64,000 bases of DNA from Bradysia coprophila (lineage: Eukaryota; Arthropoda; Insecta; Diptera; Sciaridae): the NCBI RefSeq assembly GCF_014529535.1, contig NW_023503493.1, positions 11,874,001-11,938,000 of the forward strand, in the 5' to 3' direction. Positions 54,601 to 64,000 of the stretch are shown here, piece by piece. A program made the position numbers and the translations under genes. The notes beneath the pieces were generated by a model. The model saw nothing but the letters and a program-made list of their open reading frames with translations, made no database searches and had not been told where the DNA came from. Each line of letters begins with the position of its first letter. Within the stretch, counting starts at the first letter, position 1.

Positions 54601-57600
54601 GTCACTTTCGAAAAGTCACTTTATAAATAAAATTCTCTCGATTATTCGCTGGGAGGGAATGTTGTTACACAAAAATGGGAGTTGTGAATCGAAATGAGCA
54701 AAAGAGAGTGAATGAGCCGAGAACCGCTTCATACAAAATATTATCAAATATAAAATTCAGTCGCATTTGTGTCAAGTCAAGAAATCGGGTTAAACGAAAA
54801 AAGAAAAAACTTTTACGGGGTGCGTCTATTAGGATAAAGTTTTTGAAAGAAATTTTTCAATAAAAAATTGATTGTGAACAATTTCGACTGTGGTGTGTGT
54901 ACGTTTTATTAGTTACAATGCAATTGTTTACCGCGCAGTGAAACAACTATAGAATTTTCACTACAAAAAAATTCCGCTTACATTTTAATGGATTTAATTG
55001 TTTTTCGTCTAACTTATTTTACTACTCCGAAGCAAAAAAAAAATTAAAAATTTGGAGATCTTGGTTTTCGTAAATTAATATAAAGTGAATCGTAATTTTT
55101 GATGTGTAGTTTTCAACAGTTTGATATGATCTCCGTGTAGTGAGATGTTTTCGAAAATAATATTTTCATAGACATTCTAACATTTCAACTATTTACCTAC
55201 AATATTTTGCTTTAAAAGACCACAATAATTTTGTACGTAAAAAAAAATCTGTGCGTGTATGAACATAGTACGATCAAAATTGTAGTGGAACATATACCCT
55301 ATCTTATTTATATGTTCTTTACGTTTTTAACTTACCCACACAACCATACCGAATTTTCGATATCTATATATATGGGACTTTGTTAATGTATAAATGAAAC
55401 GTTCGTCTGTATGAACTTCCATCCACAATCTACTATATCCACAAGAATATAAAAGTGGAAAACGTTGTGTGCGCTCGGTAAATAAAACAAACGTATCGTA
55501 AAATTGTAAACATCCCAACCACATACCATACATCGACAAGGCGCGCATATACTAATACTATACACATTTCATACCCAACCAGCTAATTAATGGATCGACG
55601 AATGTATGCGTGCAATCGAAATGAGAGGGAGAGAATTCGGTTTGGGAAACAAGACAGGGACATATATTGAATATTTGTGTGTCGTACGTATCGTGCGCGT
55701 TATTTGCTTCTAAAATATAAAAATATTTTTGTTTCTGTATTTTTATTAAATTTCATCAACAATATTTAGCATTAAACTTATAATTTTTCGTGTGTTCGGT
55801 TCAACGATTTCGAAATGTCGAACGGATCCCATATTTTCGTCGATATTTGAATAACTTTTTCTCGTCCGATAGTTTGAATTTCGTTCTGGATGTTTTAATT
55901 GGAACTTTTGCCGTTTACATAAAAATAGTATAAGGAGTTGTACGTGAAATATGTTGGAAAAAGTTTATTGTTAAAAGCAACACAGAAAAAAAACCGAAGA
56001 AAAGAAAAAGAACCCACTGTGGATGTGTGTGAGCCGTTACATTTTCTATCGAAAAAAATATATAAAAAAGCAAATGTTTCCATACATTTTAGTATATTCC
56101 GATCTACGTTTTCTGTTTCAAGTTTTTAAGTGATTTGGAGAATATTTTCTTATTTTTTTTTTTGTAAACGAAGGTGGTATACACGGGATATATGTGAACT
56201 TATATGAAATTAAAATATTACTTTCTGTTGGAAGCAGGCAAGCAAAAAAAGAAACAAAAAAAATTCTTTAAAATGATGATAAGCAACAACCTAAATGGAA
56301 AATAAGTGTTGAGTGATTATTTATTGTTTCAGTGAAAATCGATTCAGAAAAAATATAAATTTTGTGTGTTTGCCATGTGGTTCGCATGAACCCATCATTG
56401 CATAAGTTCTGTTCTCTTTTTTTTTGATAAATCTAACTGTAAATGTCGATTGTGTTGGAATATGAATTGGTAAGTAACAAAATTTAATCTAAAGCAAAAA
56501 AAAAATCGTCTACATGAACAACTGTTGATCGAATATTGAATCGAATTTCTTTTAAATACGAGCTCACATATTATGCTCGAGAGTTTTTTTTTAAAGCGCT
56601 GACTGATAGCATTCATTTCATCCGAATGTGTCGAAAAAAAGATAATTGGTTTAATTCTGATTTTATTCCATTCATCTTGAACAAAATCAAAATTCACCAT
56701 ATTCATGCTAGAGAGATATGATTATTTGGTCAAAAATAGGTATTACGTTTTATCGTTATTTACTAAAAGTATTTCATCTAAATACCTTGCTTTATCCTTG
56801 GGAAATACGTATCGAGAGAAGCTTTTCCATATACTACACACGCATATTTTTTTGTACGCATTATTATATACAATTCCTACACCTAACCGATTATCGTTTA
56901 TTATTCTATTAACTTATTTCTCTCTTCAGACATTACTTGTTTCGTTCACATTCACAAAGGTCACAAACAAAACTTTTTTTTTTCTTCTTTCAAGTAAAAA
57001 ATGAAACGAAAAAGAAACGTTAACTGGTGGAATTCTTTTGCTATTTTGAAAACCCATACACACGTGGTGTGGACTATCATTTATAATACATATATTGTAC
57101 GCAAAGCGATAAACTAGATTTCATTTTTATGATATCGTAAATTAACGATTTACACATTTTCTGTATTTTTCGAACTAATTTTAAAATTTGGTTTTTTCTT
57201 CGCACAATGGCGAGAATGGATTTTCGGTGAACAAAAAATTTGGACAAATTGAAATATACGTATTTATGGGAAGGCATCATGTCACTTGTTAGGAAACCTT
57301 TTTGTTTTTACAATATACGTGAACAGGTGCCTTTCGCGCCAAAATCATTTGTTTCGGTTACGGAGCGTACCATAACGGTTTGTTTTTATTTAATTCCGAG
57401 ATTATGGACCTGCAAAGACAACCATACCATGCTAGAATTGAATTCGCGCTCAAAATTTTCAATCATTTTCGAGGAAGTATAATTTTATGAAACGTTCAAT
57501 AATGTCCTGGTTTTACCCGATTTCATATATTTCCGTTGAATGTTGTGCATAGCATGTAGTTACATGGTTCTTAGCATTTCTTTTCCTAAGTAAAACTCGA

Positions 57601-57954
57601 CCTGACAAAAATTAAGTCGAAAAATTTCAAACTTTGACAAATTGAATTTTAATTTTTTTGAGCGCCAAGGAAGCTGTTCATATTGTCGATTGTCTTTGTT
57701 CTACTTCAACACTAACTTAACTCAATGCAATACCAGTGTCATTATCAATAATGTTGCTATTGCCTATGTCTCCTCTGTAAAATAATGACTATTAACGTTA
57801 GAGTCGTGGAATTTTCGTTCGGTATCGTTAAAAATATTAAAGGATTGTAAAATGTTATAAAGTCGCATGAAATAGTAAAATTTATAAGGTCGAATCTTGA
57901 ACGAGGTAACAGTTTTAGCTAACAAAATCTATACGTGGACAACAATAGTAATTG
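54601..57954. other. Low-complexity AT-rich tract, no gene recognised
   Basis: Homopolymer runs and short ORFs of random composition only. The sequence has the texture of a long 3' UTR or intron. A 60-base block at about 55870-55930 recurs at 59650-59712. Confidence 0.5.
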
Positions 57955-58230
57955 AATTTACTACTCACTCTATGCGAAAGTCAACCATTACATAGCAATT
58001 TACCCCCTGAGAAAATGATCTATTACATTTGGACTATTTTCCGTACATTTTTCTAGCCTTCGGATCAGATATACAGACTTTACACTTGTTGCAAAGAGAT
58101 TTATCAAAGCTTGTTGCTCAAAAACCCACTTGTGAGTTTGTTTCAATCATAAAATTGTTATCTCATATAATGAACTACTTTCGCAGTATCCATTGTAATC
58201 TACTATTCCGAATCAATGCAGAGTAATGAT
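57955..58230. repeat. Displaced fragment of DUF4419-array flank
   Basis: CTATGCGAAAGTCAACCATT, ATAGCAATTTACC, CAAAGCTTGTTGCTCAAAAA and AACTACTTTCGCAGTATCCA closely parallel sequence at 25620-25700, 25845-25890 and 29375-29465. No DUF4419 coding sequence accompanies it. Confidence 0.65.
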
Positions 58231-61200
58231 CAATTAATTTATCAATAATTATCTTACTCTTAAGAAAATGTATTTAAACTTTAAACATAAAAAATAAAGA
58301 TCAGGAACATCTATGCGGTCCCGCTGTGCCAATGCCAAGCACAAGAACAGTAAGATATTTCCTAAAGTTCTGACTAGAAGTTCTCATTTATTCATGGTGT
58401 CATAGTCGTTTGACAGTTCACCTGACACAAATTTTGACGTTTGAAGTAATTTTCAGAAACGCGCGGTTCTTCGCTAGTGATTGCTTAAAAATTGCTTTAT
58501 TTAGTGTCATTATAGTCTACAAAAGCGAATCCCAACCTTCGATAAACCAATAAAACCTTCGAATAAGAACTCACTTGTTCTGTCTGACTTTACCTCAATT
58601 TGTGCGAATTACTTACCGTCTTATCGTTTACCACATTATTAACTTGCACATCTTTTCACCACTTATCAATTAAGCTTATACGTACAGCTTACTAAAAGCT
58701 ACTTACATCATTCGATGTACATTGTTCATCTACCACCTTTTCTGATATTGCTCTCGACCCGCTACCCGCATATACCTCCATCCCTTATTTTCTTCGCTGT
58801 AATTACACATTTTTACCGTTATCGTATATATACTGCATTGATCCACAAGACATTGGATATGAGTTGTCTGCTTGGTAATTATTGTTGTAGCTCAAAATGC
58901 AATTACTTTTCGTATATCGATGAAGGTAGCTAAATTTCACGTCTATCGACATTTAATCTTTAATTATAATGTTGCATTGTCTAGATATGAGTGCATATGG
59001 TGTATGTGTCCCTAGACACGAGTTTCGTGTTTGCTCCAAATAAATATCACCTGTAAAATGTGATGCACATCAAAAATATATCGTTCGCTAAATCCATTAA
59101 TTCACATTCGATTAATAAAATTGCAAGATATATTTTGCCCCGACTGCAGACTGCAATTACACGATATAAAATGTGTTCTCTTTTTTTTCGTTGATGCACC
59201 TTTTCCTATTGCATTTTTTCCATCAAATCCATCATTCCGCTATAATGCGATGTTGTTTTACCATTTTCTTTTTTATTTGTACAAATCGCATTGTTAAACT
59301 TTCAACGAGTTCCTAATTTTGCTCGATAAGATTCTTGTTCTTTTTTTCGATTCGTATAAAGTCACCCAAACATACAACACAGGCCTATGCTCTTTTTTTC
59401 CAATTTGAAGAACAACCGAAAAAAAACCCTTGTAGCGAGCGCCACTGATGTCTATGCACGTATTATGAAGTTATTGGTATTATTTTTAGTGCTCTTGTTC
59501 CGTCTGGTTCGGTTTTTGTGTTGTTTACATTTTAAAACTCACCGGCTCTTTCGTTGAACGTCAATGTGACGCCGCTGTGTATAGTGTGTTACACTATATA
59601 TTATTAAAAATTCGAGCCGTCGCAGCGAATACAATATTTCTGAATTGGTTTGGATAGTTTACATTTCGTTCTGGATATTCTAAGTGAACTTTTACCGTTT
59701 ACATACAAATAGTTCTTTTTCTATCAGACAATACCGATCCATACTAATTGTCGTAGAATGAACATTCCCATGTGTAGAATGATGCCGTTCATAAGTATAT
59801 ATTTATAAATGACCAAAGAGTATCATCAAAGAGTACATTGACTGTGGTTTGGACGTTTTTTTTGTTGTTGTTTTGTTATTTATTTCTGTTTTCGTTTTTC
59901 GTTTATTCACATTTTTTTTCGCGATATTTATTTTTCAATGATGGACAACAAATTGTTGAGAAGAGAGGAGAAGAGAGGAGGCGCGCAATTAAGGACTTAT
60001 TGGCGAAATTTGAGTGTTGAATATGCAGTTTTTTGTTTTCGTTATTTAAATTTCTGTTTCTTTTCGACAAGGAATCGTCAATTTGAATGAAATGTTAAAT
60101 TTTTTCTTAGCAAAAATTAGTAAATCAATTAATTTGTATTTTGTTAAGAAAAAAATTAATAAATTCATTCGCGAAGCCTTATCGAAATGAAAATACCAGA
60201 CTCTACTCTCGTCGAAAAACATATATTTATCAATCAAAATTTTTGTTGATTTTATTAACGTGTGGTGGCATTGTCGATTTTGTCACCAGCTAGCCAGATT
60301 TTCGTGTCTTTGGTTTGTTTGTTGTAACCTACTATATTACTCACGATAAGGAATTGGCTAATATTGACGAACAGTCGCTCATTATTAACGGAAATTGTAA
60401 AAACTAAAGGCCAAAATGAAAACATTTTTCCGTATGATAACCCGTGTTTGCTACTTACAGATAACCTTTACGTCGGTCGTACAATATATAGTAACGTTTA
60501 CATGAACGTAAAAGTAAAGTATGAATGAATCTTTATGGAAAATTTCAATATTGACATGCCCGTTGAATTGGTTTTTTTTCATTTGGTGTGTGTGCAATGT
60601 GATGTGTGCACTCGACACGTTTTATATCGATGGTAAAACAAACAAAAAAAAACATTCAGAATCGATTATTCCGAACCAAAAAATAATTATTAAATTCAAA
60701 TTTACAATTGGTTGCAGTTCCTTTTACTTCCCATTCATTTTTTGATGGGAAATTGTTAGGTTCTGAAATAACGGGCTAAGGCACCTAAGGGTGACTTAAC
60801 AAAGGTTTCTTAACCTTTTCTTTCCGAAAATCTACTACTTTACTATTCTCCTTCTCATTAATTTATCGCATTTTTTCCTCACAATTCATCATCCCGAAAA
60901 TCCCTAATAATCGCGCAGTCAACCTTGGCAATTTCAAGATTGTGATGATGTTATTGGAGTGTTTCGTCATGCATGCATTCATTATAATTTTTTGTTTATA
61001 CTCAATCGAAACTCATTGGAAAATTTCAAAATACCGCTTTTTGAGAACTTTGATTCTCATGAAATCAATTTTTTTAAATTATCTAATTAATTAATTAATT
61101 ATCTGAACATAGAGGAGAGGATGCTCAAAAGTTTGGAGATATCTTTTCCATTGAATTGCAGAACCACACAATCTTGATAGTTCGTTTTATAAATTGAATG

Positions 61201-61861
61201 AAACGAATTTTACTGAAATGTTAGAGGTAAATGGTGATGGTAATGGAGCGTGAAATATGAGAAAATCCAATTTTCAAGAAAAGGTGGGTGGATGTCAAAG
61301 ATTTACTTAGACTGTCCGTCGATACTTTGGATGTAAAATATCAAAGAAATTATACGAAGAAATCGAGATTGTAGAAAATGTATGAAGTATGTAAACATGA
61401 GACTGATGTATGCAATGACTAATAAATTAGTTTGTAGTTTGAGATAAGAATTTTTATTTTTGCACAACTTTTCAGTGCACAAACCAGAATGAACGTACCA
61501 AGTTACTCGTCATTTTGGAATGTTTTATTTTCTAATTTGATATAAAAAATTCTAATTAGTCAGAGGCTCAGATTAAAATCCATATTTCCGGCAGAGTTTT
61601 ATTTTTATTGTTGTACACCACATCCTTGGGTAGTTTACTGACTGTGGCGCGTTCTCTCAGGCCCAATCAAACTTTGATATTTTCAATTATCAAATAATCA
61701 AGAATTGTTATCCTTAAAGATTCTTGAAAATTTTCAATAGAGTTGGTCAAACAAGCGATACAACTTCTAGTCAATGAATTGTACAACAACCAGCAAAACA
61801 GCGTACAAATCCATCCATTATTTCCTGCTGCTGATTTCACCATTTATTAAATAAATGTTAA

Positions 61862-61911
61862 GGCCAGGTTATGGTCCGATATATCGCACATATGTCAGGC
61901 ATAACCTGGCC
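61862..61911. mobile_element. 50-bp palindromic insertion with TTAA duplication
   Basis: GGCCAGGTTATG and CATAACCTGGCC form the ends of a 50-bp segment flanked on both sides by TTAA (61858-61861, 61912-61915). It shares the terminal GGCCAGGT with 26455-26506, while the centre differs. Confidence 0.6.
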
Positions 61912-62269
61912 TTAAGACAAAGCCGACACTCAGATTTCATCTAAAAGCTTAGTCACACGAGAGGATAATGATAATCGGAATATTTTAGATCGCTTCATCG
62001 ACAATCAAGTAGTATTCAGAGATGTTTTCTTTATTCAATTACTGAACAAAATTTGGCCAGTACTTTCTTTCCATTCACAAAGAGGGAGATGTTCAAATTA
62101 TCTTCGTATTAAGATTTCATGGATTTGATGTTCTTCATACGATTAGTTCAATCATTAGTTATTTACATAACGAGAGATTCTGTTTTTTGGCGAGTATGCA
62201 GTGGTGCAACCCGAGCCAAACGCATACTTGCGACAAAAAGCACTTTCCCCAAGTTATGTGCAAAACTTT

Positions 62270-62480
62270 TCATGCCGAAATAGTCATTTGTGTACCTGTT
62301 TTGGACGATTGATTTTAGGCAATTTCGCGGATTGTAGGCCGAACGAAGTGAGGTCTACAAGCGAAAGTGCCTTAAATCAACCGTCCCAAACAGGTGCACA
62401 TGTGAGTTTTCATGCAGAGGGCCGGAAACCCGAGAAAATTCGAAAAATTGCCCTCATTTTCGGCCCCGAAGCATGAAAAA
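62270..62480. repeat. Dispersed repeat family A, copy 4
   Basis: TACCTGTTTTGGACGATTGA, AGGCAATTTCGCGG, GCCTTAAATCAACCGTCCCA and CCTCATTTTCGGCCCCGA occur in the same order as at 3735-3925. The inverted GGACGATTGATT/AATCAACCGTCC pair is preserved here with the longest internal spacer. Confidence 0.65.
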
Positions 62481-64000
62481 AAAGTTGATTTTTATTCTTT
62501 AGCGGGGCGAAAGTAGCTATTTTCGCACCAAGGCATAAAATAATTATTTGTTCGATGAGGGGAAAAAGACGTTAAAAATTGCATTCCGATTATGTTGTTT
62601 CCAAGCACAATGTTTTTGACAACAAATGCTTCCGATGTTTCAGTGGACAGGAGAAAATAACTATTTTCTCGACAGCGTTGTGAAAAAAATGCATTTCTGC
62701 ATCGATAAAACTCGTTGATATACTGTCTGGGATGGCTTCGTTTGATCCAAACTTTGTCAGTGCAGAAGAACTAAAAAAAATTTCAATAGAACGAACCACA
62801 GATCAGATGTGTATTCTTTCCGAGTAGTACAACGACCTTTACATTAACTGAAAATCAAAATAGATCTTGTGCAATGTTTGTTCATTCATTATATTTTTAA
62901 CATCGCTGAGATTCGACGTGATTTAGTTTGAACATTTTCTTGATAAAAAATCGTTAACATTTTTCACATTGCAACTTTTTAGTACATTGAGCAACGATGG
63001 TTGTAATTTTTGGTTTTTTGTTTTTGTTTTTTTCAAATTCACTATATTTAGTCTACCTGTGTCATTCACAGAATTAGAGCCAGTCGACTCTGTTGTATTA
63101 GACTCTAAGACACTGTTCATTTCGAACAAGATAAAGGTGGTATACCATCACATCCACACACATATATGCAAATGAGATGAACAAGACGAAAAAAAAAATC
63201 CTGGCATCCGTTTGTGTTTATATTGTTGTATTTTGTTCGAGTCTAAATGTGGCTCTCAAGTGTTTTCAAAGTGTAAATCGAAAGAAAAAAACAAAACAAA
63301 ATAAAAACAAACCGTACACCGCACGATAGTTTTTAAACAGTTGTTTGAATTGCTCACTATTTAAGCACGGTACGTCTAGGAAATGGTCTCTGTTAAATGT
63401 ATCTTAAATTTTAGAAATGGAAAAGACGGCAGCTACACGGTGTATCTATTCTATTTTTCTCGTTGAATCTATAGGGGTTTTAATGTGTTAATAATGTACA
63501 CAGTATACGTGTACGGTATTCTCTTGTGGTCATTTGTTATCCATCTGTCTATCAACACAATACTTGCAGTTGCAGCTTATTCCCTAACTTTATTTGAACT
63601 ACAATTTTGGTACGGCATGTAGCTCACAGTTCTTACTCTTTCGAACCGTTTCTGAGTTTTTTTTAATGTGGTAATTTCGTTGGAAATTTTCAAACTTCAA
63701 CAGCAGAACGTTATGTTCCGCTCATAAAAAATAATTTTTGAAAATGAAATTTCTTATGAAAACTATGAAGCTGTAAAAACATGGCAGGTCTGCACGTAAC
63801 TCGGGTTGGCATCGGAATGAAGTTGGTTCTCTTTCCCATTATATGTCATGGGAATAAGTGAATTGGATCTAAGATTGAAGTGAACGACACAAAGTTATCT
63901 GAGGAAGGAAGTATTCCAAAACAAGAGTTCAATTTTCAAGTGTTTTATCTCCGAAAGAAACCGGTTCCAAAGTTTACGTTATATATTGCTGTCGGTAGTT

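Larger units (their letters stand above)
58231..64000. other. AT-rich gene-poor region to right edge
   Basis: No coding region is supported. Noted items are the recurrent 60-base block at 59650-59712, an AGAGGAG microsatellite at 59955-59980, a 50-bp palindromic insertion at 61862-61911, and a family A repeat at 62270-62480. It could be intronic or untranslated sequence of a gene outside the window. Confidence 0.5.

Noticed and set aside
60521-60745. Short hydrophobic ORF with CPLNWFFFIWCVCNV
   Set aside because: Isolated ORF in a homopolymer-rich tract; composition is explained by base bias and no splice partner was found.

Overview
The window is nuclear DNA of an insect, most likely a dipteran. 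Genes are intron-split with short (about 55-70 bp) GT-AG introns, the sequence is AT-rich, and the recognisable proteins are eukaryotic: a delta/epsilon-type glutathione S-transferase, a divergent intronless ionotropic receptor, spliceosomal RED/IK, ALKBH8, GPATCH2 and CANT1-type apyrases. A fungus-gnat-like nematoceran is my guess; no single gene proves it.

Layout. 1-2.7 kb: 5' part of a GPATCH2-like gene (minus), running off the left edge. 5.2-6.0 kb: complete three-exon GST (minus). 6-10.8 kb: repeat-rich spacer with a 5S rRNA-derived fragment and fold-back repeats. 10.9-12.6 kb: ionotropic receptor (plus). 13.8-38.9 kb: an array of six DUF4419 genes, all minus strand, interrupted by one three-exon gene whose core resembles the bacterial 'sporadically distributed' TIGR04141/DUF6119 family. 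Each DUF4419 gene is one long exon, a small intron, and a tiny last exon encoding a C-terminal CxxC knuckle; in copy 4 a 2-bp deletion cuts this tail off. The middle copies and their flanks are segmental duplications, which supply empty sites for dating mobile-element insertions. 40.1-41.9 kb: RED/IK (minus, four exons). 42.4-48.5 kb: two CANT1-type apyrase paralogues (plus) with the eight-exon ALKBH8 gene (minus) between them. 48.5-64 kb: no convincing genes; satellites, inverted repeats, a displaced fragment of DUF4419-array flank and a long low-complexity AT-rich tract.

The intron-exon models were built by hand by matching splice sites and reading phase; all the multi-exon models close in frame. 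The housekeeping genes (GPATCH2, RED, ALKBH8, CANT1) do not form an obvious pathway. The array of DUF4419 genes with an embedded DUF6119-like gene is the accessory part: both families are patchily distributed in nature, both here have acquired insect-type introns, and the DUF6119-like protein has a lysine-rich, nuclear-localisation-like tail. The most interesting mobile-DNA signals are a MITE family with 7-bp target duplications, a 50-52 bp palindromic insertion with a TTAN duplication and a preserved empty site, and a 554-bp near-perfect palindrome.
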